Positions 1-9,086 of a stretch of DNA of 64,000 nt are shown in pieces (position 1 is the first letter of the stretch; each line of letters opens with the position of its first letter). This DNA comes from Parerythrobacter jejuensis (lineage in GTDB: Bacteria > Pseudomonadota > Alphaproteobacteria > Sphingomonadales > Sphingomonadaceae): NCBI RefSeq assembly GCF_039536765.1, contig NZ_BAAAZF010000001.1, positions 2,501,501 through 2,565,500 of the forward strand, given 5' to 3'. The position numbers and the translations under genes are program-made. Below the pieces are notes generated by a model. That model made no database searches, had not been told where the DNA came from, and saw only the letters and a program-made list of their open reading frames with translations.

Positions 1-777
1 CCGCAACTTGGTGCCGGGCTGGATGAAGGCGGCGCCGGGAATATGCAGCCCCATCATTTCCATCATCATCTGGTTGGAATTGGCGGTGCCAAAGAAGGTG
101 CAGGTGCCAGGTGAATGGTAACTGCCCATTTCACTGGCCAGCAGTTCGGTGCGGCCAACTTTGCCCTCTGCATAGAGCTGGCGGACGCGTTGCTTTTCCT
201 TGTTGGGTACGCCGCTGGGCATCGGACCGCTGGGCACGAACAGCGCGGGCAAATGGCCAAAGCGCAGTGCCCCCATCAGCAAGCCAGGCACGATCTTGTC
301 GCAAATGCCCAGCATGGCCACACTGTCATACATCGCATGGCTGAGCGCGACGCCGGTGGAAAGGGCGATGGTGTCGCGGCTGAACAGGGAGAGTTCCATC
401 CCGTCTTCGCCCTGGGTTACGCCGTCACACATCGCGGGTGTACCCCCTGCGACCTGGGCGGTGGCCCCGGCTTCGCGGGCGTAGACCTTCATCCGTTCGG
501 GGTAGCGGCCATAGGGCTGATGCGCGCTGAGCATGTCGTTATAAGCAGAGACGATCCCGATATTGGGCGCGCCACCGGCTTTCATGGTCGCCTGATCATC
601 GGTCGCCCCGGCATAGGCGTGCGCGAGATTGGAACAGCTGACCGAGCTTTTCTCCGGCGCGCGGTCCGCCTCGATATCCATCAGCTCGAGATAGGCATCG
701 CGGCTCGGCTTGGAGCGTTCGATCACTCGCCGTGTGACGCGATGGATGGTGTCGTTGAGATGTGGTTCTGTACTCAT
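1..777 (-). CDS. edd: Phosphogluconate dehydratase (partial, N-terminal 259 residues)
   Basis: Converts 6-phosphogluconate to 2-keto-3-deoxy-6-phosphogluconate in the Entner-Doudoroff pathway; a cytosolic iron-sulfur enzyme of the IlvD/Edd family. Only the first 259 codons are present; the gene runs off the left edge, while the family is about 600 residues long. The start ATG is at 777. Family signatures read on the minus strand are [20 protein letters not shown] near residue 117, a cysteine in [10 protein letters not shown] near 159, and [13 protein letters not shown] near 226; these three cysteines are the expected cluster ligands. zwf lies upstream on the same strand, as usual for this pathway. 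The pgl gene often found between them is absent here. Confidence 0.95.
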   Translation of the reverse strand, partial: MSTEPHLNDTIHRVTRRVIERSKPSRDAYLELMDIEADRAPEKSSVSCSNLAHAYAGATDDQATMKAGGAPNIGIVSAYNDMLSAHQPYGRYPERMKVYAREAGATAQVAGGTPAMCDGVTQGEDGMELSLFSRDTIALSTGVALSHAMYDSVAMLGICDKIVPGLLMGALRFGHLPALFVPSGPMPSGVPNKEKQRVRQLYAEGKVGRTELLASEMGSYHSPGTCTFFGTANSNQMMMEMMGLHIPGAAFIQPGTKLR

Positions 778-903
778 GGTCCCCTCATGCCGTGACGGTG
801 CTGAATTGGGCGAGAGGCAAGGCGCAAGGAGGGAGCGATGAGTATTCATCGTGACCGACGAGCAACGCCGCGTCTCGCCCAATTCGGCCCGCCGCTTTCG
901 CGG

Positions 904-1000
904 TCGTTTGTAAAAGCCCTTCGGCCCGCGTCCCACCGCTGGTCCGGGCAACCAGCCCGGCCTGCACGGCGCTTCTTGCCGAGCGAACTTTTACAAGCGA
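904..1000. repeat. Long inverted repeat between zwf and edd
   Basis: Two 13-base arms, TCGTTTGTAAAAG at 904-916 and CTTTTACAAGCGA at 988-1000, are inverted copies with 12 of 13 matches, separated by 71 GC-rich bases. They lie in the 254-base gap between zwf and edd. The arms could be paired operators, the stem of a processing or attenuation structure in a zwf-edd transcript, or the ends of a small intergenic repeat element. The sequence alone does not decide. Confidence 0.5.
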
Positions 1001-1031
1001 TCCCGGCACGAGGGGGCCATCAGCACAGAAC

Positions 1032-2474
1032 CTATTCATCGTGCCAGCTCACTCCGTCACGTTCGGCCAGGGCAATGGCTGCGCTGGGGCCCCAATTGCC
1101 GGCATTGTAGGTCTTGGGCGTCAGCCCGCTCTCATTCCAAGTGGCGCGGATGGCATCGATCCATTCCCACTGCGCCTCGACTTCGTCGCGCCGCACAAAC
1201 AGCGTCTGGTCGCCTTCGATCAGGTCCAACAGCAGGCGCTCATAAGCGATCCGGCGATGCTGGCCGACAAAGGCATCTGGCATGGCAATGTTGAGCGGAA
1301 CTTCGCGCAGCCGAACTCCGTCCCGACCAAGGCCCGGGACCTTGGTCATCATGTTCAGCGTGATATTCTCTTCCGGCTGGATGCCGATCACCAGCCTGTT
1401 GGGCTGGGTTGTCGCGCCGAGCGATCCGAAAATCGAATGCGGAATGCAGCGGAACTGGACCACAATCTCCGTCACGCGCTCGGGCAGGCGTTTGCCGGTC
1501 CGCAGATAGATCGGCACACCTTTCCAGCGCCAATTGTCGACATGGGCCTTGATCGCGACGAAAGTCTCGGTGTCGCTGTCCTCTCCCAACTCATCGTCAT
1601 AGCCGGGGACGGACTGACCATCGATGGCGCCGCTGCGATACTGGCCGGTTACGGTTTCGTCCGCTGCAACCTGGCGCAGCGCGCGCAGCACTTTCACCTT
1701 CTCGTCGCGAATGGCAGTCGCGTCGAAATCGGTCGGTGGCTCCATGCAAACCAGCGCCAGCAGCTGGAGCATGTGGTTCTGCACCATATCGCGCAGTGCA
1801 CCTGCATCATTGTAGAAGCCCACACGCCCTTCCAGTCCGACAGTCTCGGCAACCGTGATCTGGACATGCTCGATGTAATTCGAGTTCCAGATCGGTTCGA
1901 ACAGGATATTGGCAAAACGCAGGGCGAGCAGGTTCTGGACGGTTTCCTTGCCCAGATAATGATCGATCCGGAAAGTGCGGTCCTCGCTGAAGGCGGCCGC
2001 TACTGCATCATTGATCTCGCAGCTTGTCTCCAGCGAGGTGCCAAGTGGCTTCTCCAGTCCGATGCGCACGTCACCATCCGCCAGACCCGCGCTTTGAAGG
2101 CCCGCAATGGTGGGCTCGAACAGGCTCGGGGCGGTCGACAGGAAAATGGCCAGACCATTGCCTGTCCGGTCCGCTTTCTTGGCGAGATCCTGATAGCCTT
2201 CCAGCGTTGTCGCATCGAGCGGCTGGTAGCTCAGTCGGTTGAGGAAATCAGCCATCCCGCCGCGCCGGTTCGCCGGGAGATACTTCTCCAACGCCTCACG
2301 CGCAAAATTGCGAAAGCCATTATCGTCGAGGTCCGAGCGGGCCGTTCCCACGATCTTCAGATTGTCGTCGATCAGGCTGTCTGCGTGCAGCGCCGCGAGC
2401 GATGGCAGCAGCATGCGCTGCGACAGATCGCCGGTGGCCCCAAACAGAAGCAAGCGGTCGGCAGTAAAGCTCAT
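1032..2474 (-). CDS. zwf: Glucose-6-phosphate 1-dehydrogenase
   Basis: Oxidises glucose 6-phosphate to 6-phosphogluconolactone with NAD(P)+, feeding the Entner-Doudoroff pathway in the cytosol. At 480 residues it has the usual family length. It shows the nucleotide-binding motif GATGDLSQR at residues 12-20, EKPLG at 141-145 and the active-site signature RIDHYLGKE at 169-177, with the catalytic His in the middle. The stop lies 254 bases upstream of edd, with an inverted repeat between. A transglutaminase-like gene precedes it on the same strand with a gap of 78 bases, which is probably unrelated in function. Confidence 0.97.
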   Translation of the reverse strand: MSFTADRLLLFGATGDLSQRMLLPSLAALHADSLIDDNLKIVGTARSDLDDNGFRNFAREALEKYLPANRRGGMADFLNRLSYQPLDATTLEGYQDLAKKADRTGNGLAIFLSTAPSLFEPTIAGLQSAGLADGDVRIGLEKPLGTSLETSCEINDAVAAAFSEDRTFRIDHYLGKETVQNLLALRFANILFEPIWNSNYIEHVQITVAETVGLEGRVGFYNDAGALRDMVQNHMLQLLALVCMEPPTDFDATAIRDEKVKVLRALRQVAADETVTGQYRSGAIDGQSVPGYDDELGEDSDTETFVAIKAHVDNWRWKGVPIYLRTGKRLPERVTEIVVQFRCIPHSIFGSLGATTQPNRLVIGIQPEENITLNMMTKVPGLGRDGVRLREVPLNIAMPDAFVGQHRRIAYERLLLDLIEGDQTLFVRRDEVEAQWEWIDAIRATWNESGLTPKTYNAGNWGPSAAIALAERDGVSWHDE

Positions 2475-2552
2475 GCGGGTTCAGACTCCTCGCTCGTTGG
2501 CCCGCAGGGCTACCAGCGGTGGACGGCAGGCGCCAGTGCTGCGCATAGCTAT

Positions 2553-3401
2553 TCAGTCCGCGCCGTGACGCTCCACCTGCACGTGCTGACCATGGAAGTC
2601 GACCAGACCGAAACTGGTCATGAAACTCACATCGGCAGCATCGCGCCCGACGCCGATCTTGGCGATTTCGCTGGCCTTGGCCATGCCAGTCGCGTCGACG
2701 AGATACCACGCCCCGCCGCCCGGGACGGACGCGTCGTCCAGGAACACTTCGGCGACGGCATGAAAATCCTGCGGTGTTACATCCGGCCCGTATCCGCTGA
2801 CATAGCGCGCCGGGATGCCCGATGCGCGAGCGAAGGCAATCATCACATGGGCATAGTCGCGGCATACTCCGCGCCGTTCGATAAAGCTGTCGCGCGCCGT
2901 CGTGGTTGGCCCGCTGCTACCCGGTGCATAGGTGAAATGCTGCGCAATCCAGTCCCGCATGGCGACAATCCGCGCCCCGCCTTCATTCTCGCCGAATTCT
3001 GCTTCAACAAAGGACTGGAACTTGTCCGCCGCGCAATAACGGCTGTCGAACAAATACTGGACTGTTGCGCCCGGCAGGGCATGGGGTTCCACCCGTCGCA
3101 GCGAGGCGATGTCTGGCAGGATACGCTCGACGCCGACTTTGGCTTCGTAGCGAACCTCGAACGCACCCTCCGCCCTGATCCAGAACCGCTCCCCGATATC
3201 GTCCTGCGCTGGCACTCGCACGCAATGCGCGCTCTCGCTCAGCGTGGTTTCGCAAGAAAGGACGCGCTGTTCAGGAATATCGGCCGCCTCGAATTGCAGC
3301 AGGCAATCGGTCGCTTGCTGGGCAGTGAAGGAGAAATGCGTGGAAATGGCGAGGGGCATGAGCAGAGAAGCGCTTTCCCGGATTTGTGCACGAAGTCGCA
3401 T
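2553..3401 (-). CDS. Transglutaminase-like family protein
   Basis: A protein of about 270-282 residues with the transglutaminase-like fold: Cys180 in RRGVCRDYAHV, His214 in DFHAVAEVF and Asp236 in YLVDATG form the expected papain-like triad (numbering from position 3401). The family contains cysteine proteases and amide-hydrolysing enzymes, and the true substrate cannot be told from sequence. The N-terminal half is the beta-sandwich often found before this domain in bacterial transglutaminase-like proteins. A second start at 3359 (MPLAIST) is equally possible; neither start has a clear ribosome-binding site. No signal peptide is evident, so it is probably cytosolic. Confidence 0.85.
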   Translation of the reverse strand: MRLRAQIRESASLLMPLAISTHFSFTAQQATDCLLQFEAADIPEQRVLSCETTLSESAHCVRVPAQDDIGERFWIRAEGAFEVRYEAKVGVERILPDIASLRRVEPHALPGATVQYLFDSRYCAADKFQSFVEAEFGENEGGARIVAMRDWIAQHFTYAPGSSGPTTTARDSFIERRGVCRDYAHVMIAFARASGIPARYVSGYGPDVTPQDFHAVAEVFLDDASVPGGGAWYLVDATGMAKASEIAKIGVGRDAADVSFMTSFGLVDFHGQHVQVERHGAD

Positions 3402-3517
3402 GGCTCTGTCAGAGTTTTCTCAATTTTTCGAGTTGTTTGTCCCATCTGGGATATTCTGCCTCCGTTCGCCGGTGCCTAACGAGCGGTCACTTCAATTTTC
3501 CAGAAGGGATCGTCACC

Positions 3518-4366
3518 ATGAAGACTGCCATTTTCACCGCCATCGGCCTTGCTTTGGCCGCCACCACAATCGCAGCGCCAGCCGAAGCCGGCCCGTTCAG
3601 CAAGCTCAAGAAAGCTGCCAAGAAGGTCGAACGAACAGCAGAAGATGCACAGGATGTGGTCGAAACTGTCGACTCGGTTTCCAAGGGTCAGTTGCCCAGA
3701 AGTCAGCGCAGCCGCAAGCGCGGGTCGAAGGGGTGTTTCGCAAACCGCGGCAGCACATCTGCCTCGGCCTGCACCGCAGCTGCGCCCGATCATGTTGGCG
3801 GTGCCGGTCCCGTACCGGCGCGCTTCAGTGGCCAGCTGCAATGCGCCAATCTCAATGTCGGCAATGCCTTTGTCGCACGCGACGGCAATTACACGTTCAG
3901 CCAGGGGATCAGCACGGAAACACGATCCGGATTGATTGACCGCAGGAATGTCCAGGCAAGCAATGGCTGCCTCTATTCCGGTCTGGGCGTGGGCGATGTT
4001 CTTTACGTCGAATTCGACAAGTCCCGGTACAAGAAATACGACTACGAAATGCAGTGCGTCTCGTATGACGGCTCCGAACAGCTCGACAACACCAACGGGC
4101 CAAGCGTGGGGAACTACAAGGGCAAGTCCGTGATGTTGCACACGGGCAATTCGCTTGGTTACACGCCCACTGCCACGGGCAGCAATTCGGATCGTAGCCG
4201 GGCCTATGATGCCCATCTCGACGGGCGCGGGCGGACCATGCTGACATTCAATTTCGGCGCGCTGCATACCGACAAGTCGGGGACGGACTTCTTCTGCCAA
4301 TGGTTCAACAAGAATACCGGCAAAAGCGCAGTTGCCCTCACCTTCCGGCGCGGCCCGCGTGGCTGA
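3518..4366 (+). CDS. Secreted protein of unknown function
   Basis: A 282-residue protein with a clear Sec signal peptide (MKTAIFTAIGLALAATTIAA, cleavage near AEA-GPF). The first mature 30 residues are rich in Lys, Glu, Asp and Val and look helical or coiled. A basic stretch with Arg, Lys and Ser follows, then a C-terminal domain of about 190 residues with four to five cysteines and many Gly, Asn and Tyr residues that suggest a beta-rich extracellular fold. I do not recognise a named domain. The ATG at 3518 is chosen because the signal peptide begins there; the reading frame is open upstream. The next gene also codes for a small secreted protein, so the two may be expressed together. Confidence 0.8.
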   Translation: MKTAIFTAIGLALAATTIAAPAEAGPFSKLKKAAKKVERTAEDAQDVVETVDSVSKGQLPRSQRSRKRGSKGCFANRGSTSASACTAAAPDHVGGAGPVPARFSGQLQCANLNVGNAFVARDGNYTFSQGISTETRSGLIDRRNVQASNGCLYSGLGVGDVLYVEFDKSRYKKYDYEMQCVSYDGSEQLDNTNGPSVGNYKGKSVMLHTGNSLGYTPTATGSNSDRSRAYDAHLDGRGRTMLTFNFGALHTDKSGTDFFCQWFNKNTGKSAVALTFRRGPRG

Positions 4367-4479
4367 CCAGCAATAGGGATGGGCAGGTCCACGCACCTGC
4401 CCATTCTAGCGAGCGTGCTGGAATACGGCGACCCTTCCGGCACGCTCGCGATTATCCCGAAATCACAAAGGAGCATCCC

Positions 4480-4782
4480 ATGCGTATTGCCTTTCTCACT
4501 TTGTCCGCCGCCCTCGCGCTCAGCGCCGGTCCTGCCCCAGCCTTCGCGCAATCCAGCAGTTCCGAAGTGGAACGTGACGGGTCCTGCCCAACCGGGTTCA
4601 AGTCATCCGGTTCCAGCTGCAAGTCGAGCGGCAAGGTTGCGATCATCAAACTCGGCAGTTGTCCGACCGGTTTCAGGGCGTCTGCGAAATACTGCGTGGG
4701 CGACAAGGATGACTATGCCGAAGTGCGCAGCGGTTCTTGCCCCGGCGGACTGAAAGCCTCTGGCCGATATTGCGTAAAATAG
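4480..4782 (+). CDS. Small secreted protein with three C-x10-C repeats
   Basis: A 100-residue protein with a signal peptide ending at about AFA-QSS (residue 23). The mature part carries three copies of a GSCP-x-G-[FL] unit, each followed by a second cysteine: Cys36/47, 61/72 and 87/98, always with ten residues between. Six evenly placed cysteines suggest three small disulfide loops in the periplasm or outside the cell. AAAGGAG lies just before the ATG. A rho-independent terminator follows the stop. I know no function; a cysteine-rich surface or stress protein is only a guess. Confidence 0.8.
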   Translation: MRIAFLTLSAALALSAGPAPAFAQSSSSEVERDGSCPTGFKSSGSSCKSSGKVAIIKLGSCPTGFRASAKYCVGDKDDYAEVRSGSCPGGLKASGRYCVK

Positions 4783-4812
4783 TCACTGGGGCTGAAAGGC
4801 ATTCGAATGCCG

Positions 4813-4850
4813 GACGGGGCGTGCCTGCATGGCGCGTCCCGCCTTTTTTA
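4813..4850 (+). terminator. Rho-independent terminator after the cysteine-repeat gene
   Basis: A stem of about 11 pairs (arms near 4815-4825 and 4831-4841, two G-T wobbles) closes a five-base loop and is followed by six T residues at 4844-4849. It ends transcription of the secreted-protein genes before the LuxR-type regulator. Confidence 0.8.
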
Positions 4851-4928
4851 CTGGAATGTCATTGAGATAGTGGGCATTCCCGCATTCCGGGCCAGGAAGT
4901 TGGTGCGTTAAGGGAGTGGGCCAGCGCA

Positions 4929-6605
4929 GTGGAAGACGGCGAGCCAGATCTGGAGGCAATTGTCGCGCGTGCCTATGCGGCTGTCACTCGGCCAGGTGTC
5001 TTCGTGGACATCCTGCAAGACCTGAGCGAGTTCGAGAAATCTGCTGGCGAGATTGGCGAAAATACCGGGCTGCACTTCGCCAATGCGGCAGACATTATCG
5101 ATAACGTCTATCCCAATGACAGGGTCGATCACAATTTGCTGGACACGCAGAAGGCGGACCACCTCGATTGCGATCTTGCCTTGGATAGCAGCCTTAGGGT
5201 GGTTCATCGTAACTCGGCAATATTCTATCCGGCCGGGTTTCCCGAGAACCGAGATATTCCCGACTGGCTGTTCGAGCCGGGTCAGGAAAGCGAGGATCGC
5301 GGGCGTCTTGCCGCTCTCTTCAAGGATGAAAGCGGTGGAGACGATTTCGGCGGGTTCTATCATCTCTATACCTCTGAGGATGACGAAAAAGGCTGGTGGT
5401 TCACCGCCCGGCTGGACCGTACGCAGGAAGAGCCCCGAATAACATTCGATGCTGTCCGTTTGCGCTGGAGCGAGCGCAGCGGAAAAGCGTTCAGCGAAGC
5501 GCTGAGACTGACCGAGACCGAAACGTCCTTGGTGCGCCATATGGTCGGGGGCGGAACGCTTCGCCAATTCGCCGAAGCGCGCAGCCGTTCTCTCGGCACT
5601 GTGCGCAACCAGATGAAGGCATTGCAGCGCAAGCTTTCGGTAAATTCCAAAGAGGAATTGCTCCTGCTCTATGCAGGATTCCTCCATTCGCTTGAGCTTC
5701 CTGTCGAACGCCCGGGTGTCGAGCCGCACCGCTGCAATCGGCATTTTGAAGGACCCGAGGGCGAAACAATTGCCTGGGAGGAGCATGGCGACCCTGCGGG
5801 TGTGCCGGTGCTGTTCTTTCATCCGATCGAGGGCGCTTTGCTCACGCCGGAAGTGGCCAATGCGGCGCGGCGGATGTCGCTGCGCATCATCGCTCCATGG
5901 CGCCCGCATCACGGCGGCACAACGGCAAAGGCCCATGGCCTGAAAGCCGCCGATGAATTCGCGGATCGCCTGCCAGCCTTTCTCGATCATCTCGGAGTGT
6001 CGCGCTGTGCCGCGATGACGACCCATGCCGGTGCACCCTACATGCTGGCCTTTGCCAAGCGCCAGCCAGACAGGGTCAGCATCGCTGTCGGTATTGGCAG
6101 CTTCCTGCCCCTTTATGACGCCGAGAGCATGGCATCCTTGCGCCCGGCGCATCGGCGCCAGATCCGTCTCGTTCGTCTCGCCCCGACTTTTGCCAAGGTT
6201 TACCAGAGGGCAATGCTGGCGACCATCGGCACGGGTGAATTTCATCGCTTTGTCGAGGAGTTCTATCAGGGCTGCGACCGCGAATTGCGGGCCATACAAA
6301 AGCCGTCCATGGTCCGGATGTTGAGAAGCTCGGCCACCTATGTTGTACGCGGACGCTTTGTCGGAACGGCTGAAACGATGATCACCTGGGCGGCGGACTG
6401 GAGCGCATCCTGCCGTGATGTGCCGGTCCCGGTTCACATGCTGTATGGCCGCGAGGATTCGACGATCAGTAGCGAAGAGGCTATCCGGAGCTGCCGCAAT
6501 TTCGGCTTTAACGCTCCGGAATTCGTCGCGGATGCAGGCAGCTTTCTTCTCCAGGACCAAGCCGAGATTGCATTGGCGCGCGTGAAAGAGCTGGCAAGCG
6601 ACTGA
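4929..6605 (+). CDS. LuxR-type regulator fused to an alpha/beta-hydrolase-fold domain
   Basis: A 558-residue cytosolic protein. Residues 1-185 form an uncharacterised N-terminal sensor-like region. Residues about 191-250 are a LuxR/GerE-type helix-turn-helix (LTETETSLVRHMVGG, then TVRNQMKALQRKL). Residues about 275-555 follow the alpha/beta-hydrolase pattern: HPIEG in place of the oxyanion HG, a nucleophile elbow, LYGREDSTIS with the acid Asp510, and GSFLLQDQ at the end. The nucleophile Ser is replaced by His366 (TTHAGAPY), and the usual catalytic His is replaced by Ser538. The domain is therefore probably not a normal hydrolase and may bind a ligand to control DNA binding. It is transcribed alone. 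The start is the first ATG after the upstream terminator. Confidence 0.85.
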   Translation: MEDGEPDLEAIVARAYAAVTRPGVFVDILQDLSEFEKSAGEIGENTGLHFANAADIIDNVYPNDRVDHNLLDTQKADHLDCDLALDSSLRVVHRNSAIFYPAGFPENRDIPDWLFEPGQESEDRGRLAALFKDESGGDDFGGFYHLYTSEDDEKGWWFTARLDRTQEEPRITFDAVRLRWSERSGKAFSEALRLTETETSLVRHMVGGGTLRQFAEARSRSLGTVRNQMKALQRKLSVNSKEELLLLYAGFLHSLELPVERPGVEPHRCNRHFEGPEGETIAWEEHGDPAGVPVLFFHPIEGALLTPEVANAARRMSLRIIAPWRPHHGGTTAKAHGLKAADEFADRLPAFLDHLGVSRCAAMTTHAGAPYMLAFAKRQPDRVSIAVGIGSFLPLYDAESMASLRPAHRRQIRLVRLAPTFAKVYQRAMLATIGTGEFHRFVEEFYQGCDRELRAIQKPSMVRMLRSSATYVVRGRFVGTAETMITWAADWSASCRDVPVPVHMLYGREDSTISSEEAIRSCRNFGFNAPEFVADAGSFLLQDQAEIALARVKELASD

Positions 6606-6726
6606 GTCGGCTGGCGCTGTCCTACACGATCGAGATTATCTAGGCCGACATGGTGCCCGAAATTGGCGCACGCGGCTCTTTCTCCGGTCCATAATCCACA
6701 CGTATGCAGCTTGCTTTCTGCAATCT

Positions 6727-6801
6727 GCGGAAAGTCACACATCTTGGCTTTTGGAGCCGAACTCAGGTAATCTTTACAGTGATTTGCGCGGAAGGTCACA
6801 C
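6727..6801. repeat. Direct repeat pair between two convergent genes
   Basis: GCGGAAAGTCACAC at 6727-6740 and GCGGAAGGTCACAC at 6788-6801 match at 13 of 14 bases and start 61 bases apart, about six helical turns. They sit between the 3' ends of the LuxR-type gene and rimO, so they are not in an obvious promoter. This could be a protein-binding pair, part of a small RNA gene, or chance. Confidence 0.4.
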
Positions 6802-6824
6802 TCTCGCAAACCGGTGTTAGTGTG

Positions 6825-8207
6825 TCAGGGGATGGCCCCGAACAGGTCATGTGCGTCGGCGTCTTCGACTTTGACATTCACAATGTCGCCCGCAACCAGC
6901 GTCGCGGCGACATTGCGGAGGTAAACCGCACCGTCGATCTCAGGGGCATCTGCCTGGCTGCGGCCGGTGGCACCGATATCGCCGTCTTCATCGGGCTCAC
7001 CGACCTCGTCGATGATGACGGGCAAGGTCTTGCCGATCTTGGCCTGCAGCTTCTCCGCACTGATCCGCTCGGTGACTTCCATCACGCGGGCATACCGCTC
7101 TTCCTTCACGGCCTCGGGCACATGGTCGGGCAGGGCATTGGCTTGCGCGCCCTCCACCGGTTCGAACCGGAACGCTCCGACGCGGTCCAATTGGGCTTCT
7201 TCAAGCCAATCGAGCAGGTACCGGAAGTCCTCTTCGGTCTCTCCGGGGAAACCGACCACGAAGCTGGAGCGGATGGCGATTTCGGGGCAGATCGCACGCC
7301 ATTTCTTGAGCCGTTCAAGCACCTTGGCCTCGTTGGCAGGGCGCTTCATGGCCTTGAGGACTTTGGGGCTGGCGTGCTGGAATGGAATGTCCAGATACGG
7401 CGTCAGCAAACCCTCCGCCATCAGCGGGATCACCGCATCGACATGGGGGTAGGGGTAGACATAGTGCAGCCGGACCCAAGGTGGGGTTCCATTACCAATG
7501 TCGAGCTGGCCCAATTCGCGCGCCAGATCGGTCATATGGGCGCGGACCGGATGGCCCTTCCAGTCGCGCTCCTCATGCCGGGTGTCGACGCCATAGGCGG
7601 ACGTGTCCTGGCTGATGACCAGCAATTCTCTGGTGCCTGCAGCGACCAGCTTTTCAGCTTCGCGCAGCACGGCATCGACCCGGCGGCTGGCCAGTTTGCC
7701 ACGCAGGTCAGGAATGATGCAGAACGCGCAGGAGTGATTGCAGCCCTCCGAGATTTTCAAATAGCTATAGTGGCGTGGCGTCAGCTTGATATCGGCTTCG
7801 CTGGGCTGCGGGATCAGGTCGACAAACGGGCCCTGGCTGGGCGGGGCATGTTCGTGGACGGCCTCCACCACTTGCTCATACTGGTGCGCGCCCGTGACGG
7901 CGAGAACCGCAGGATGTGCGGCGCGGATGGCATCTGCCTCCTCGCCCATGCAGCCGGTCACGATAACCCGGCCATTCTCGGCAATGGCTTCACCGATCGC
8001 GGCCAGGCTTTCTTCCTTGGCACTGTCCAGGAAGCCGCAAGTGTTCACCAGCACCACGTCGGCACCGGCATAGTCGGGAGACATGGCATAGCCATCGGCG
8101 CGCAAACGGGTGAGGATACGTTCTGAATCGACTAGCGCCTTGGGGCAGCCGAGGGAAACCATGCCGACCTTCTTCTGGTCGGGGAGGGAGGTAGTGCTGG
8201 TAGCCAT
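6825..8207 (-). CDS. rimO: Ribosomal protein S12 methylthiotransferase RimO
   Basis: A radical-SAM enzyme that adds a methylthio group to the conserved Asp of ribosomal protein S12 (Asp88 in E. coli). The 460 residues are in family order: an N-terminal UPF0004 domain with its own cluster cysteines ([30 protein letters not shown]), a radical-SAM core with CNHSCAFC in [19 protein letters not shown], and a C-terminal TRAM domain (about 390-455). The LGCPKA and CIIPDLRGK forms favour RimO over MiaB. It is a single gene, convergent with the regulator to its left. Confidence 0.96.
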   Translation of the reverse strand: MATSTTSLPDQKKVGMVSLGCPKALVDSERILTRLRADGYAMSPDYAGADVVLVNTCGFLDSAKEESLAAIGEAIAENGRVIVTGCMGEEADAIRAAHPAVLAVTGAHQYEQVVEAVHEHAPPSQGPFVDLIPQPSEADIKLTPRHYSYLKISEGCNHSCAFCIIPDLRGKLASRRVDAVLREAEKLVAAGTRELLVISQDTSAYGVDTRHEERDWKGHPVRAHMTDLARELGQLDIGNGTPPWVRLHYVYPYPHVDAVIPLMAEGLLTPYLDIPFQHASPKVLKAMKRPANEAKVLERLKKWRAICPEIAIRSSFVVGFPGETEEDFRYLLDWLEEAQLDRVGAFRFEPVEGAQANALPDHVPEAVKEERYARVMEVTERISAEKLQAKIGKTLPVIIDEVGEPDEDGDIGATGRSQADAPEIDGAVYLRNVAATLVAGDIVNVKVEDADAHDLFGAIP

Positions 8208-8281
8208 TGTTGGGCGCGCCTACACCCCCAACTGCAATTGTGCTACTACGAAGGTGATTTGAAGCAGGCAGGGGACCAACA

Positions 8282-8572
8282 ATGCTGGAAGCACTCGTTC
8301 TGATAGTTGCTACCGCCGCGGGGAGCAATCCGGGCTTGGACATCAGCAAGCATGCTCTGGATCCGAAACAGATCATGGCGAGAAACGTTTCTAGAGCGAT
8401 CCGGTTGGCAGAAGAGAATCCGGGCCGGACAATTTGCACCCGGGTCAAGAAGACGGGATCGCGCCTGAAGTGGGAGAAAGTCTGCATGACGGCAGAGGCG
8501 TGGCGCGAAGCGTCCCAGCAGAAGGAACAGCTCAAGAGCGACCTTTTGATGCGGGGCGGTCTGCAAGGGTAG
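8282..8572 (+). CDS. Small two-cysteine protein, paralogue 1
   Basis: A 96-residue protein with a hydrophobic N-terminus (MLEALVLIVATAAG) that may be a signal or anchor. Its core reads IC-x-R-x4-GSR-x-K-x3-VC-x5-W, the two cysteines 16 residues apart. The same core occurs in the genes at 9087-9434 and 9564-9887. AGGGGA precedes the ATG at 8282. The spaced cysteines suggest a disulfide in the periplasm. The function is unknown. Confidence 0.75.
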   Translation: MLEALVLIVATAAGSNPGLDISKHALDPKQIMARNVSRAIRLAEENPGRTICTRVKKTGSRLKWEKVCMTAEAWREASQQKEQLKSDLLMRGGLQG

Positions 8573-8648
8573 AGCCTGCTTATGTCGCAGCAAACGACGC
8601 TTTGATCATGCGGATGACCAAGGCGTTTGATCAATGGGAGGGATCGAA

Positions 8649-9062
8649 ATGTTCGATGTGAACTGGATTGGCGTAGTGCTGGCGGCACTGGCTGGATTTG
8701 TCGTCGGTGGAATCTGGTACGGGCCGATAATGGGCAAAAAATGGATGGGCGCAGTCGGCCTGACTGAAGATCAGATCAAAGAAGGCAATATGGGCCTGAT
8801 CTATGGCGGAGCCTTCGCCTTCTCGCTTCTTGCCAGTTGGACTCTCGCGCACACCTTCGGGAGCTACTCCGACCTCGGATCGGATCTAAGCGTCCTGGCG
8901 AAGGTGATGACGGCATTCGGAGTGGCGATAGGCTTCATCATCCCGGCGCTGGGGACCAATTACCTGTTCTCACAAAAGGGTAAGGCGCTGTTCTTTATCG
9001 ACGCAGGATATTGGATGCTATTCTATATCGCGATGGGCCTCGTTCACGCCTATATGCCCTGA
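8649..9062 (+). CDS. DUF1761 family membrane protein
   Basis: A 137-residue inner-membrane protein with four predicted membrane segments, roughly residues 5-25, 48-70, 80-103 and 110-133. The N-terminal pattern WIGVVLAALAGFVVGGIWYG followed by a short GKKWM loop is typical of DUF1761, a family without an assigned function. The ATG at 8649 is preceded by GGGAGGG at the right distance, so the in-frame upstream ATG at 8634 is not preferred. It lies between two paralogues of the two-cysteine family, which may be chance. Confidence 0.85.
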   Translation: MFDVNWIGVVLAALAGFVVGGIWYGPIMGKKWMGAVGLTEDQIKEGNMGLIYGGAFAFSLLASWTLAHTFGSYSDLGSDLSVLAKVMTAFGVAIGFIIPALGTNYLFSQKGKALFFIDAGYWMLFYIAMGLVHAYMP

Positions 9063-9086
9063 TTTCAGGGGCTTGGTAGGCGCGCA

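Noticed and set aside
785-1039. 84-codon minus-strand frame between zwf and edd
   Set aside because: It starts inside the zwf stop region, which could suggest coupling, but the translation is low-complexity, has no ribosome-binding site and runs through the inverted repeat. I treat the gap as non-coding.
1041-3479. 812-codon plus-strand frame
   Set aside because: It lies antisense to zwf and the transglutaminase-like gene and is a by-product of GC-rich codon use. It has no domain-like pattern.
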